Assembly (NCBI RefSeq): GCF_013001025.1
Contig: NZ_CP053021.1
Coordinates: 3,314,001 to 3,378,000 of the forward strand
Length of the DNA: 64,000 nucleotides
Direction of reading: 5' to 3'
Origin: Sphingobium yanoikuyae
Lineage (GTDB): Bacteria > Pseudomonadota > Alphaproteobacteria > Sphingomonadales > Sphingomonadaceae
Shown in pieces: positions 49,348 to 59,608 of this stretch; position 1 is the stretch's first letter; every line of letters starts with the position of its first letter. The notes below the pieces were generated by a model. The model was not told the DNA's origin. It searched no databases and saw only the letters and a program-made list of their open reading frames with translations. A program made the translations under genes and the position numbers.

Positions 49348-50589
49348 ATGAGTGCCAAGAACCCCACCGACTGGAAGTCGGACGCCATGCGCAAACGGAT
49401 CGCCCGGCGCTATGCCGCCGAGCGCCGCTTCAAGGCCGCCGGCATGGCCGCCGTGCTGCTCAGCGCCGCCTTCCTCGCCTTCCTGCTCTTCACCATGGTC
49501 GGCAATGGCATGCGCGGTTTCACCCGCACGGAAATCGCCCTCAAGGTCGATTTCCTGGCCTCGCCGCTGCTGCTCGATCCGGCCAACATCACCGACGAGG
49601 CACTGGCCAACGCCAATCTGCCGATGGTGACCAGCGCCGTCGCGCAGAAGGCATTGGGCAAGGATGCCGACGCGATGATCTCGCCCAGCGCCTGGATTGC
49701 CATCCGCGACGCGATCAAGGCCGATCCCAAGATCCTGGGCCGTACCGAAACGATCGACGTGCCCGCCGCAACCGCGATCGACCTCGCCGCCAAGAGCAAG
49801 GGATCGCCCGAAGCCGAGGCGCAGGTCGCGCGCCTGCGTCAGGCCGGCCTGCTCGCCACCGGCATCAACTGGGGCTTCCTGACCGCCAGCGACGGCACCG
49901 ATCCGACCCAAGTCGGCATCTGGGGCGCGTTCAAGGGGTCGCTGCTGACCATGTTGGTGACGCTGGTGCTCAGCTTCCCGATCGGCGTCGCCACGGCGCT
50001 CTATCTGGAGGAATATGCCCGCAAGAGCTGGTGGACCGACATCATCGAGGTGTCGATCAACAATCTGGCGGCCGTGCCCTCGATCATCTTCGGCCTGCTC
50101 GGCCTGTCGATCTTCCTCAATCTGCTGCACCTCCCCCGTTCGGCCGCGCTGGTCGGCGGCATGACCCTGGCGCTGATGACCATGCCGGTCATCGTCATCG
50201 CCGGCCGCAACGCGATCAAGTCGGTGCCGCCCAGCATCCGCGACGCCGCGCTCGGCATCGGCGCCTCGCCGGTCCAGGTCGTGTTCCAGCATGTTCTGCC
50301 GCTGGCCCTGCCCGGCATCCTCACCGGCACGATCATCGGCATGGCCCGCGCGCTCGGCGAAACCGCGCCGCTGCTGATGATCGGCATGCGGGCCTTCATC
50401 GCCACGCCGCCCGGCGGCATTGTCGATCCGGCCACCGTCCTGCCGGTGCAGATCTTCCTCTGGTCCGATGAAGTCTCGAAGGGCTTCGTCGAAAAGACCT
50501 CGGCCGCCATCATCGTCCTGCTGGCCTTCCTGCTCGCGATGAACGGCCTCGCCATCTACCTGCGCAACAAGTTTGAAAAACGGTGGTAA
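49348..50589 (+). CDS. pstA: Phosphate ABC transporter permease PstA
   Basis: 413 residues; E. coli PstA is near 296. The extra is an N-terminal cytoplasmic tail and a periplasmic domain of about 130 residues after the first helix (residues 30-52, [20 protein letters not shown]). The core has [20 protein letters not shown], the EAA loop [20 protein letters not shown] and [26 protein letters not shown] 8 bases before the ATG comes from the flank of a palindromic repeat. It is followed by pstB with overlapping reading frames. Confidence 0.95.
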   Translation: MSAKNPTDWKSDAMRKRIARRYAAERRFKAAGMAAVLLSAAFLAFLLFTMVGNGMRGFTRTEIALKVDFLASPLLLDPANITDEALANANLPMVTSAVAQKALGKDADAMISPSAWIAIRDAIKADPKILGRTETIDVPAATAIDLAAKSKGSPEAEAQVARLRQAGLLATGINWGFLTASDGTDPTQVGIWGAFKGSLLTMLVTLVLSFPIGVATALYLEEYARKSWWTDIIEVSINNLAAVPSIIFGLLGLSIFLNLLHLPRSAALVGGMTLALMTMPVIVIAGRNAIKSVPPSIRDAALGIGASPVQVVFQHVLPLALPGILTGTIIGMARALGETAPLLMIGMRAFIATPPGGIVDPATVLPVQIFLWSDEVSKGFVEKTSAAIIVLLAFLLAMNGLAIYLRNKFEKRW

Positions 50590-50597
50590 TCACACCC

Positions 50598-51386
<789 letters not shown>

Positions 51387-51390
51387 TCCC

Positions 51391-51478
51391 GCGCGCTTTC
51401 GAGCCAGATGCTTGCATCTGGCGGCTTGGAAAGCGCGCCACTTGAGATTCCGGCATCGATCCCTGCAGGATCGATGCC
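51391..51478. other. Two tandem hairpins between pstB and phoU
   Basis: The first hairpin has outer arms GCGCGCTTTC / GAAAGCGCGC and inner arms GCCAGATG / CATCTGGC (51391-51438). The second is GGCATCGATCC / GGATCGATGCC with a 5-base loop (51452-51478). They lie 4 and 16 bases from the flanking genes' ends and may protect or process the long pst transcript. No T run, so simple termination is unlikely. Confidence 0.6.
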
Positions 51479-51494
51479 TGCGGAGAGAAGAAAC

Positions 51495-52190
51495 ATGGCT
51501 GAACATACGATCAAGGCATTTGATGAGGAAATCGACCGGCTGCGCGGCCTGATCGCCGAAATGGGCGGTCGCGCCGAAGCGGCGATCGAGAATGCGATGC
51601 TGGCGCTCCAGCGCCAGGACCAGCGCCTCGCCGCCGAAGTCGTCGCCGACGACAAGCGCATCGACGCGCTGGAAGCGGAAGTCGAGAAGCTGGTGGTGCA
51701 GATCATCGCCCTGCGCGCGCCCATGGCCAACGACCTGCGCGACGTGATCGCCGCCTTGAAGATCGTCAGCGTGGTCGAGCGGATCGGCGACTATGCCAAG
51801 AATATCGCCAAGCGCGTGCCGCTGATCGCCGCCAACCAGCATAAGCTGGAACCGGTGTCGCTGCTGCCCTCCATGGGCCAGGTCGCGGCCGAGATGGTGC
51901 ATGACGTGCTCAACGCCTTCGCCGCGCGCGACGCCGAACTGGCGCTGGCGGTGGTGGAGCGCGACCAGGTGGTCGACGATTTCTACGACAGCGTGTTCCG
52001 CACCCTGGTGACCTATATGGTCGAAAATCCCAAGACGATCAGCGAGTGCGCGCACCTGCTGTTCATCGCCAAGAATATCGAACGCATCGGCGACCATGCG
52101 ACCAATGTCGCGGAAATGGTCTATTATGCCGCAACGGGCCAGACCCTGCCCGAACGCGAACGCGGCGGCACCCAGCAGCAGGAGAATTGA
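51495..52190 (+). CDS. phoU: Phosphate signalling protein PhoU
   Basis: 231 residues from the ATG at 51495 (GAGAAG 5 bases upstream). Two PhoU three-helix repeats are visible, with the metal-binding motifs VADDKRIDALEAEVEKLVVQ and VERDQVVDDFYDSVFRTLV, and paired EVVERIGDYAKNIAK / NIERIGDHATNVAEM segments. It links PstB activity to PhoR so that the Pho regulon is off when phosphate is ample. Twin hairpins lie just upstream; phoB follows after 3 bases. Confidence 0.96.
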   Translation: MAEHTIKAFDEEIDRLRGLIAEMGGRAEAAIENAMLALQRQDQRLAAEVVADDKRIDALEAEVEKLVVQIIALRAPMANDLRDVIAALKIVSVVERIGDYAKNIAKRVPLIAANQHKLEPVSLLPSMGQVAAEMVHDVLNAFAARDAELALAVVERDQVVDDFYDSVFRTLVTYMVENPKTISECAHLLFIAKNIERIGDHATNVAEMVYYAATGQTLPERERGGTQQQEN

Positions 52191-52193
52191 GGC

Positions 52194-52892
52194 ATGGCGC
52201 GGGCGAAGATGCTGTTGGTGGAGGATGACGCGGCGCTCGCCGAACTGCTCATCTGGCATTTCAAGCGTGAGGATTTCGAGGTCGCCCATACCGTCGATGG
52301 CGAGGAAGCGCTGCTGATGGCGCAGGAAAACACGCCCGACATCGTCCTGCTCGACTGGATGGTCGAAAGCCTGTCGGGGATCGAGGTCTGCCGTCGCCTG
52401 CGCCGCATGAACGGCACCGCCAATGTGCCGATCATCATGCTGACCGCGCGCGGCGAGGAAGAGGATCGCGTCCGCGGCCTGGAAACCGGCGCCGACGATT
52501 ATGTCACCAAGCCCTTCTCGCCCCGCGAGCTGGTCGCCCGCGTCGGCGCGGTGCTGCGCCGCGTCCGCCCGGCGCTGGCCGGCGAGACGCTGACCTTCGC
52601 CGATGTCGAGATGGACACGGTTGGCCACAAGGTCCGGCGCGGCGGCCAGGTCATCCCGCTCGGCCCCACCGAATTCCGTCTCCTGAAGCATTTCCTGGAG
52701 CATCCCGGCTGGGTCTTCTCGCGCGAACGCCTGCTCGACAGCGTCTGGGGCCAGGACAGCGACATCGAACTGCGTACCGTCGACGTCCATATCCGCCGCC
52801 TGCGCAAGGCGATCAATGTCGATGGCCGCCACGACATCATCCGCACCGTCCGCTCGGCCGGCTATGCGTTGGACACCGACGGCCTGAACTGA
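52194..52892 (+). CDS. phoB: Phosphate response regulator PhoB
   Basis: 232 residues. The receiver has LLVEDD, the phosphoacceptor Asp54 in IVLLDWMVE, MLTAR and YVTKPFSPREL; the OmpR-type winged helix has LGPTEFRLLKHFLEHPGWVF, SRERLLDSVWG and TVDVHIRRLRKAI. It is the transcription factor for the Pho boxes. It is the last gene of the operon and is followed by a strong terminator. Confidence 0.97.
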   Translation: MARAKMLLVEDDAALAELLIWHFKREDFEVAHTVDGEEALLMAQENTPDIVLLDWMVESLSGIEVCRRLRRMNGTANVPIIMLTARGEEEDRVRGLETGADDYVTKPFSPRELVARVGAVLRRVRPALAGETLTFADVEMDTVGHKVRRGGQVIPLGPTEFRLLKHFLEHPGWVFSRERLLDSVWGQDSDIELRTVDVHIRRLRKAINVDGRHDIIRTVRSAGYALDTDGLN

Positions 52893-52917
52893 TCGTCGCC
52901 CCGCACATGCGGACAAG

Positions 52918-52956
52918 AAAAAACCTCCCCGGCACATTGCCTGGGGAGGTTTTTCT
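52918..52956. terminator. Bidirectional terminator after phoB
   Basis: AAAAACCTCCCC / GGGGAGGTTTTT is a 12-bp perfect stem with a 12-base loop, ending in a T run on the plus strand, 26 bases past the phoB stop. Confidence 0.9.
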
Positions 52957-53051
52957 TTGGCGCATGCTCGTGGACGGCATTTTATCTTCCCGGAACAAAG
53001 CCCTGTGGATTTCGCCACCGCCTTGCATAAGGTGCCGGCCGGGGGGAAATC

Positions 53052-54758
53052 ATGATTCTCGGTATCGATCTTGGAACGACCAATAGCGCCGCCGCTATCT
53101 GGAAGGATGGCGCAGCACAGCTTGTGCCCAATGCGCTGGGCGACCTGCTGACACCGTCGATCGTCAGCGTGGACAATATGGGCATGATCCATGTCGGCCG
53201 CGCCGGACGCGATCGGCTGACCACCGACCCGGACGGGACCGTCGCCAGCTTCAAACGCTATATGGGCACGGAACGCCGCGCCACGATGAGTGGTCACAGC
53301 TACTCACCCGAAGAATTGTCCGCCTGCATCCTGCGCTCGCTCAAGGCCGATGCGGAGGCATTTTGCGGCGAACCCATCACCGAAGCGGTGATCACGGTGC
53401 CGGCCTATTTCAACGATCGTCAGCGCAAGGCCACGCGGCGCGCGGGCGAACTGGCGGGCCTGACCGTGCGGCGCCTGATCAACGAACCGACGGCGGCGGC
53501 GCTGGCCTTTGGCGTCCACGATCGCGACGAGCATGAACCCTTTCTGGTCTTCGATCTGGGCGGTGGAACCTTCGACGTGTCGATCGTCGAGATGTTCGAC
53601 GGCATCATCGAAGTGCGCGCCTCATCGGGCGACAATCATCTGGGTGGCGACGATTTCAACAGCGCGATCATCGCACTGGCCCGCGCCGCGCTGGAGGCCG
53701 AAACGCCGCTGGACGACAAGGATCCGCAGCGACTGGAGGCCCGCCTGCAGGTCGCGGCCGAAGCCACGAAACAGGCCCTGTCCCTCGCCGATGAAGCTGA
53801 CTTCACGCTGGTCATCGGCGACGACCAGCGCAGCACCCGCATCACCACCCGCGCGCTGGAGGAACAGGCCCAGGGCCTCCTTACCCGGCTGCGCGATCCG
53901 GTGCTGCGCTCCTTGCGGGATTCCAACATCGACGTCCGCGCCCTCAGCGAAGTGGTGCTGGTCGGCGGGGCAACGCGCATGCCCATCGTCCGCCGTGCCA
54001 TCACCCGCATGTTCGGCCGCTTCCCCAACAGCACGGTCCATCCCGATCATGCCGTGGCGCTCGGCGCAGCGGTGCAGGCCGGGTTGCTGGCCAGGGATGC
54101 CGCCCTCGACGAGATCCGGCTGACCGACGTCTGCCCCTTCACCCTAGGCGTCAACCATTCGGAGCGCGACGCGCGCGGCCATTTCCATCATGGCCTCTTC
54201 TCGCCGATCATCGAACGCAACACCGCCATCCCGGTCAGCCGCGTCGAAACCTATCGCACCGTGTCCGACAATCAGCGCTACATCGAATTCGGCATCTATC
54301 AGGGTGAGGCGCGCGAAGTCTCCTCCAACGTGCTGCTGGGGTCGATCAGCATCCCGGTGCCGCCACGCCCGGCCGGCGAGATACTGGTCGATTGTCGATT
54401 CAGCTATGACAGCAGCGGCCTGCTGGAGGTCGACGTCGTGGTGCCGGAAACGGGCCAGAGCCGCAATCTGGTGATCGTCGACGAAAGCGAGCAGCGCGCC
54501 GAACGCGACCTGGCCGAAAGCCGGGCGCGCCTCGCCGCACTCAAATTCCACCCGCGCGAGGCGATGGAAAATGTCGCGGCGCTCGCCCGCGCGCGCAAAG
54601 GATACGAATCCTTCATCGGCGAGCGGCGCGAAGCCATTGGTCGCTGGATCACCCAGTTCCAGTCGGTGCTGGAAACCCAGGACAGCCGGCTGATCACCGA
54701 GGAGCGCAGGCTCCTGCTCCAGAATCTGGACCTGGTCGAAAAGGATTATGGGCTGTGA
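53052..54758 (+). CDS. hscC: Hsp70-family chaperone, HscC-like
   Basis: 568 residues, shorter than DnaK (about 638). The ATPase domain has MILGIDLGTTNSAAAIW, TVPAYFNDRQRKATRRAGEL, RRLINEPTAAALAFG, VFDLGGGTFDVSI and VVLVGGATRMPIVR. The substrate-binding domain is trimmed and the helical lid is short, ending DYGL and not DnaK's acidic tail. Length and sequence fit HscC, which in E. coli has its own J-proteins encoded nearby. The stop overlaps the next start (GTGA), and the next product has a J-like N-terminus, so the two probably act together. Confidence 0.9.
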   Translation: MILGIDLGTTNSAAAIWKDGAAQLVPNALGDLLTPSIVSVDNMGMIHVGRAGRDRLTTDPDGTVASFKRYMGTERRATMSGHSYSPEELSACILRSLKADAEAFCGEPITEAVITVPAYFNDRQRKATRRAGELAGLTVRRLINEPTAAALAFGVHDRDEHEPFLVFDLGGGTFDVSIVEMFDGIIEVRASSGDNHLGGDDFNSAIIALARAALEAETPLDDKDPQRLEARLQVAAEATKQALSLADEADFTLVIGDDQRSTRITTRALEEQAQGLLTRLRDPVLRSLRDSNIDVRALSEVVLVGGATRMPIVRRAITRMFGRFPNSTVHPDHAVALGAAVQAGLLARDAALDEIRLTDVCPFTLGVNHSERDARGHFHHGLFSPIIERNTAIPVSRVETYRTVSDNQRYIEFGIYQGEAREVSSNVLLGSISIPVPPRPAGEILVDCRFSYDSSGLLEVDVVVPETGQSRNLVIVDESEQRAERDLAESRARLAALKFHPREAMENVAALARARKGYESFIGERREAIGRWITQFQSVLETQDSRLITEERRLLLQNLDLVEKDYGL

Positions 54759-56515
54759 GCCCTTCGACCGCCTGGCAATTGCTGGGGATAGAGGCGACGG
54801 CGGACAGCAAGGCGATCCGCCGTGCCTATGCCGCCCGGCTGCGCGCCATCGATCCGGACCAGGACCGGGATGGCTTTGCCGCGCTGCGCGACGCTCGCGA
54901 CCAGGCCCTGATGCTGGCATCGGGCGAGGTGGCCGATGCGCCGCCCCCCGGCATCATGATCGACGGGATGGAAGTCATCGTCCCGTCGCCGGACGTGGCC
55001 TTCAGTGGCTCCCTTCCGGCCACATGCGATACCGCATCCGCCCCTTTGTCGATCGTGCCCGCAACGCCGCCCCCGGATTGGCGCATGCCACCCATCGCGC
55101 CGGATTGCCGGATCGCCGCGGATGCAGGCGATGCGATCGCCCTGCCCCTGCCCGACGGGGCCGACGCGCTGATCGTGCCGACGGTGACGCGCGCAGAGAT
55201 CCAGGATCTAAGCCGCGCCGACCATGCGCTCCATGCCCTGCTCTATCCCGATCCGGACGCGGAGTCGCAGGATCGACCGATGCATCCGGCGGACATCGTC
55301 AACGGCACCACCCTGATCAAGCGGATCCATGCCGAAGCGCAGCAGGGCGCGATCGACCTGCATGCCCGCGTCGACGACTGGCTTGCCAACATATTGGCCG
55401 GCTCCTGGCCCCGCGCCCAGCCGCTGCTCGCCCCGGCCGCGCGCCTGTTCGGCTGGGAGGCGCTGGACGGCCAGATCGACGCGCCACCGGCAGTCGATTT
55501 CATCAACCGGCGCCTCGCCTCCGACCGCTTCGCCCAGCAGGTGCAGCAGAAAGGCCACCCGCTCCATCGCGCCTGGCAGCAATTGGCCAAGCCGACCCGG
55601 CCGGGGCAGAGCTGGGCCCTATGGTGGCAGGGCGCCAAGGTCGACGAACTGATAACGACGATCCGCCGTGACTATCCCGAACTGGAGCAACGGCTGGATT
55701 GGCATCGCATTGCCCTGCGCGAGGAACGCACGGGCCGAGCGATCGCATCCTTCGGCGGTCGCATCCTGTTCGGCGTCGTCCTGCTGCAGTTACTCGGTGC
55801 CATGGCGCGCTGTCAGGACAATGGATCGCCCATGCCCAGCCTGCCGAGCGCCAGCGACATCCCCGTCGCCACCGCCCCGCGCGTACCCGGCGGTCTGGGC
55901 GATGTCGCGGCCGACATGCAGGCGGCGGTACGCGCCGCCTTCGGCAAGGATATCCCGCTCGACCTGCTCAATGCCCAGGCGCCGCTCGTCCATGCGCTCT
56001 TCGCCAGCAACTGGCGCGCCGGCATGGGCATGGGGTGGACCCGCGCCCGCTATGTCGAGGCGATGACCGGCATCATCCGCAATCGCTATGCCCTGCTCGC
56101 GCGGCAGAAGGGCGGCGACAGCCTGATCGCGATGCAGCGCCAGCGGCTGAAGGAAGAACGCGCGCTCAAGGGCGATCATTGGCACGCCTGCGCCGAGGCG
56201 GCCAAGCATGGCGCCTTTGCCGATCCCGAGCTGATCCCGGCCGATCTGCGGGATCCCGCGCGGGCGCAGGTCGCCGATCTGGTCATCGCCATGCCCGACA
56301 ATCCGGTGCTTCCGCCGCCGGGCGGCAGCTTCTCCATCCCCGGCCAGATCGTGCAGCGCGTGATCGACCAGTCCGGCCTGTCGCTCGATCAGGTCAGCGC
56401 CGCCTTCCAGAACAAGGGCAAGGATCGGGAACAGTGCCTGACCCACATCGCCCTGCTGGATGCCGCGCTGGATGCAAACAAGGCCACCCGCGCCGCCCTG
56501 TTGCCGCACATTTGA
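54755..56515 (+). CDS. J-domain-like membrane protein, HscC partner
   Basis: 586 residues from a GTG that overlaps the hscC stop. The N-terminus STAWQLLGIEATADSKAIRR, AYAARLRAIDPDQDRDGF has a J-domain helix plan, but the HPD tripeptide needed to stimulate Hsp70 is DPD here. A membrane span lies near residues 335-352 (ILFGVVLLQLLGAMARC); the rest before it is acidic and Pro-rich, and a soluble domain follows it. E. coli encodes membrane J-like proteins DjlB and DjlC beside hscC, so this is probably the equivalent. Whether the changed motif works is open. Confidence 0.75.
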   Translation: MSPSTAWQLLGIEATADSKAIRRAYAARLRAIDPDQDRDGFAALRDARDQALMLASGEVADAPPPGIMIDGMEVIVPSPDVAFSGSLPATCDTASAPLSIVPATPPPDWRMPPIAPDCRIAADAGDAIALPLPDGADALIVPTVTRAEIQDLSRADHALHALLYPDPDAESQDRPMHPADIVNGTTLIKRIHAEAQQGAIDLHARVDDWLANILAGSWPRAQPLLAPAARLFGWEALDGQIDAPPAVDFINRRLASDRFAQQVQQKGHPLHRAWQQLAKPTRPGQSWALWWQGAKVDELITTIRRDYPELEQRLDWHRIALREERTGRAIASFGGRILFGVVLLQLLGAMARCQDNGSPMPSLPSASDIPVATAPRVPGGLGDVAADMQAAVRAAFGKDIPLDLLNAQAPLVHALFASNWRAGMGMGWTRARYVEAMTGIIRNRYALLARQKGGDSLIAMQRQRLKEERALKGDHWHACAEAAKHGAFADPELIPADLRDPARAQVADLVIAMPDNPVLPPPGGSFSIPGQIVQRVIDQSGLSLDQVSAAFQNKGKDREQCLTHIALLDAALDANKATRAALLPHI

Positions 56516-56537
56516 ACCAGCGATCGCACATAGGAAA

Positions 56538-56568
56538 GAAGCGCCCCGCCTTGCGGCAGGACGCTTCT
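56538..56568. terminator. Imperfect hairpin between J-like gene and def
   Basis: GAAGCG...GCC / GGC...CGCTTC form an imperfect hairpin with T-rich flank (CTTCTTGTCC) between the J-like gene stop (56515) and the convergent def stop (56597). Confidence 0.5.
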
Positions 56569-56596
56569 TGTCCATCAGCCAGCGGTCAAGCCGCGA

Positions 56597-57127
56597 TCAG
56601 GCCGCGCGGCGGGCCTTGTTCAGCTTCTTGAGCAGCATGTCGCGCTTCAGGCGCGACAGATGGTCGATGAACAGCACGCCTTCGAGATGGTCCATCTCAT
56701 GCTGCAGGCAGGTGGCGAGCAGCCCTTCCAGCTGCTCCTCATGAATGCGGCCATCGCGGTCCATCCAGCTCGCGCGGATCACCGCCGGGCGCTCCACCTC
56801 GGCAAACTGGTCGGGCACCGACAGACAGCCTTCATTATAGACCGACTGCTCGTCCGATTCCTTCAGGATTTCCGGATTGATGAACACCATCGGCTTCTTG
56901 ACCGGCGGCGCGCCTTCCTCATCCGATTCCGGTTCCTGCAGATCCATCACCAGGATGCGCTTGGGCACACCCACCTGGATCGCGGCCAGGCCGATGCCCG
57001 GCGCGTCATACATGGTTTCGAACATGTCGTCGATCAGACGCTGCAGATCGTCGTCGATCGCCTCTACGGGGGTCGAAATGGTACGCAGGCGCGGATCGGG
57101 CGCCTCAAGGATCGGAAGAATGGCCAT
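56597..57127 (-). CDS. def: Peptide deformylase
   Basis: 176 residues from the ATG at 57127. The three PDF motifs are [27 protein letters not shown] with the metal-binding Cys, and [15 protein letters not shown] with HExxH. A short insert ([13 protein letters not shown]) occurs in the region between motifs 1 and 2, as in some alphaproteobacterial enzymes. It removes the formyl group from nascent proteins. The long open frame upstream covers the divergent tetR and is rejected. Confidence 0.96.
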   Translation of the reverse strand: MAILPILEAPDPRLRTISTPVEAIDDDLQRLIDDMFETMYDAPGIGLAAIQVGVPKRILVMDLQEPESDEEGAPPVKKPMVFINPEILKESDEQSVYNEGCLSVPDQFAEVERPAVIRASWMDRDGRIHEEQLEGLLATCLQHEMDHLEGVLFIDHLSRLKRDMLLKKLNKARRAA

Positions 57128-57226
57128 GGCGAAAACATAGGCGGAACGGGGGAAAATTTCAAGCGAGACGGGCGCTGGCCCACGCACCGCTTGCCGCCCC
57201 GCCCGGCGGGGTCTAGGCGAAGGGGC

Positions 57227-57817
57227 GTGACCGACGAAACCGCACAGCAGCGCCGCTATAAATCCTTCGAGGATACCCACCAGATGCTGATCGAGCTGGC
57301 GGTCGGGCTGATCGCCGATCGCGGCATCGATGCGCTGTCCCTGTCCGCCCTCGCCCGCGCCGCCGGGGTCAACCGCACCACCATCTATTATCATTTCACC
57401 GATCGTGACGCCCTAGTCGCGGCGGTGAAGCTCTGGTCCTCGCAGCAGATCGTCGCCGCCTTCCGCCCGGAACTGCCGCGCCAGGCGCGGATCGACTATG
57501 TCACCCGCTTCGTGCTCGACAATCCCGCCATCATGTCGCTGTGGATCGAGGATTTCATCGCACCCGGCGACATCCGCGCCAGCTATCCGCATTGGGACGC
57601 CCTGGTATCGGGCATCGGCACCAGCCTTGCCGCCGCCTTCCCCGACGAGCCGATCGACGCCGAAGTCTATTGCGTGATGCTGCTCACCAGCGCGCTGATC
57701 GGCCCGCGCGTCTTTCGCCATCGCGTCGCCCCCGATCTCGACACCGAAGCCACCATCGCCCGCTTCCGCCAGGAACAGCAGCGGGTGCTGCGCCGGGATG
57801 GCATCGCCGACGACTGA
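57227..57817 (+). CDS. TetR-family regulator of the Rieske oxygenase unit
   Basis: 196 residues from a GTG at 57227. The helix-turn-helix is in [40 protein letters not shown], typical of TetR. The C-terminal domain is helical with [13 protein letters not shown]. It lies 79 bases upstream of the oxygenase gene on the same strand with a strong inverted repeat between them, so repression of the oxygenase is likely. The ligand is unknown. It is divergent from def. Confidence 0.85.
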   Translation: MTDETAQQRRYKSFEDTHQMLIELAVGLIADRGIDALSLSALARAAGVNRTTIYYHFTDRDALVAAVKLWSSQQIVAAFRPELPRQARIDYVTRFVLDNPAIMSLWIEDFIAPGDIRASYPHWDALVSGIGTSLAAAFPDEPIDAEVYCVMLLTSALIGPRVFRHRVAPDLDTEATIARFRQEQQRVLRRDGIADD

Positions 57818-57820
57818 CGG

Positions 57821-57846
57821 AATTTACAACAATCATGTTGCAAATT
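57821..57846. promoter_or_regulatory. Inverted repeat, candidate TetR operator
   Basis: AATTTACAACA (57821) and TGTTGCAAATT (57836) are inverted, 10 of 11 matching, with a 4-base spacer. It begins 4 bases past the tetR stop and lies 50 bases before the oxygenase ATG. Confidence 0.65.
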
Positions 57847-57895
57847 TAGATTGACCCGCTCATGCTGTCGAAAAGATAGACAGCGGAGAGCGATG

Positions 57896-59119
57896 ATGCA
57901 CGGCGAACGGCCCGGCTTTCAGGGCATGAGCGACGACAGTCTGGCCTGGCTCGGCACCGCGCCGATCCCCGCCGCCCCCTATCATGATCCGGCCTGGTTC
58001 GAGCTGGAACGGGAAGCGGTGTTCCGCCGCGCCTGGTTGCAGATCGGCCATGTCTGCGAACTGCCCGACAGCGGCAGCTTCATCCGCCGCGAGATCGAGG
58101 CACTCAATGTGTCGCTGCTGATCGTGCGCGGCCGCGATGGCGAGATTCGCGCCTTCCACAATGTCTGCACCCATCGCGGCACCCAGCTGGTCGAGGAGGA
58201 AAGCGGCAGGCGCGGGACTTTCTCCTGCCCCTATCATCGCTGGTCGTTCGGCACCGATGGCGCGCTGCTCGCCGCCCCCGATTTCGATCGTTTCTTCGTC
58301 GACAAGGCCGACTGCGCCCTGCCCCGCGTCGCGCTCGACATCTGCGGCGGGCTGATCTTCGTCCATCTCGGCACGCCGGACAAAGGCCTGCGCGATGATC
58401 TTGGCCCCTATGCGACCATGCTCGACGGCTTCCCGGCGGCGCAGGCCACCACCTTCTCCGAATATGTCTATGAGATCGACGCCAACTGGAAGCTGACCTA
58501 CGACAATTTCCAGGAAAATTACCATCTCCGTTTCATCCATCCCCGCTCCGGCGCACCGGCAGTGGGGGAGGATAATCCGTTCGGCTATCCGGTGAAGATG
58601 GGCTTTCATGGCCCCCACCGCACCCAGACGATCTGGACCAATCCCGATCCCGCGCCCCAGCCGGTGCAGGCGCAATCCTTCGGCCGCGCCGCCCGCTTCG
58701 CCATGGCCGACGGCACCGCCGGCCCGCACAGCCGCGACTATCTCGCGCTCTTTCCCAATTTCTTCATCCTCGGATCGCCGGCCCAGCCCTTCTCTCACAC
58801 CGTCTGGCCGATCGACGCCCGCCGCTCGCGCGGCGTGATCCGCCTCTATTGGAAGGGCGAGGATGACTGCGCCAGCCGCCGCTATGCCCGCGAATATGCG
58901 ATGGCCAGCGCGCGCGACATCCATGCCGAGGATCGCGACGTGATCGAGGCGGGGCAGCGCGGCCTCAACAGCGGCGCGCTCAAACATATCCATTTCCAGG
59001 CGCAGGAGGCGCTGTGCCGCCACCTCTTCACCGCCGTCGACGAACGGGTGCAGGCCTATCGTGCCGACCTGGCCGGCACTGCGCCCCGGCCCGTCTCGCG
59101 GGCGGAGGCAATGGCATGA
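57896..59119 (+). CDS. Rieske ring-hydroxylating oxygenase, alpha subunit
   Basis: 407 residues from the second of two adjacent ATGs (57893, 57896); GGAGAG fits 57896 better. The Rieske [2Fe-2S] site is NVCTHRGTQLV...FSCPYHRWSFG (CxH...CxxH), and the mononuclear iron site is NFQENYHLRFIHP with a later Asp. It is closest to the carnitine/choline/aromatic RHO alpha family. No reductase or ferredoxin gene is adjacent, so an electron donor must come from elsewhere. The stop overlaps the next start (ATGA). The tetR and operator upstream suggest induction. Confidence 0.9.
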   Translation: MHGERPGFQGMSDDSLAWLGTAPIPAAPYHDPAWFELEREAVFRRAWLQIGHVCELPDSGSFIRREIEALNVSLLIVRGRDGEIRAFHNVCTHRGTQLVEEESGRRGTFSCPYHRWSFGTDGALLAAPDFDRFFVDKADCALPRVALDICGGLIFVHLGTPDKGLRDDLGPYATMLDGFPAAQATTFSEYVYEIDANWKLTYDNFQENYHLRFIHPRSGAPAVGEDNPFGYPVKMGFHGPHRTQTIWTNPDPAPQPVQAQSFGRAARFAMADGTAGPHSRDYLALFPNFFILGSPAQPFSHTVWPIDARRSRGVIRLYWKGEDDCASRRYAREYAMASARDIHAEDRDVIEAGQRGLNSGALKHIHFQAQEALCRHLFTAVDERVQAYRADLAGTAPRPVSRAEAMA

Positions 59120-59454
59120 CCACGCTCCTCCCCACTGGTTTCGATGCGCTCGCCCCCTTTGCCGATCGCTGGGCGATCGACGGATCGATCGCCCGCGCCG
59201 CCCGGCGCGGCGATGCCGCCCCCGCCGACCGCACCGCCTTCTTCGCGGCGGCCGCGCCCCTGCTCGACGCCGCCCTCGCCCATCTCGACCGCTACCCGAT
59301 CGACGCCCTGCCGCCGGCCGAGCAAAGGCTGATGGACATGATGCTGACCCTCGCCCATGTCTCGCTGACCGAAGAGATATTGGGCGACCAGGAACCCGCC
59401 CACGCCCGCCAGCGCCAGCATATGCACATTACCCGGACCCCGGCAGGCGCCTGA
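59116..59454 (+). CDS. 112-residue protein coupled to the Rieske oxygenase, function unknown
   Basis: 112 residues whose ATG overlaps the oxygenase stop. It is Ala- and Asp-rich and largely helical (FFAAAAPLLDAALAHLDRYP, LMDMMLTLAHVSLTEEILG), with a His/Gln-rich tail (RQRQHMHITR). It is not a ferredoxin, reductase or typical beta subunit. Coupled translation suggests it supports the oxygenase, for example as a small subunit or chaperone. I do not recognise a family. Confidence 0.65.
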   Translation: MTTLLPTGFDALAPFADRWAIDGSIARAARRGDAAPADRTAFFAAAAPLLDAALAHLDRYPIDALPPAEQRLMDMMLTLAHVSLTEEILGDQEPAHARQRQHMHITRTPAGA

Positions 59455-59470
59455 GAGACGCAGGCCCGCC

Positions 59471-59499
59471 CCGTCATTCCAAGCGCAGCAAAGCAATTA
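59471..59499. repeat. Truncated CGTCATT...AGCAATT intergenic repeat
   Basis: CCGTCATTCCAAGCGCAGCA followed by AAGCAATTAC resembles the common proteobacterial CGTCATTGCGAGCG...GCGAAGCAATCC repeat, with base changes and no second arm. It lies in the gap before the DUF3885 gene. Confidence 0.4.
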
Positions 59500-59608
59500 C
59501 GAGGATCGGGTTTTGACCGCTGACGACCGTTGTTGCCGGTTAGTTCGGCGTTTGGCGAACCCGTAAGCTGACATTGCGCCATCCGGGTCGATCCTGATAA
59601 CGAGCGTC

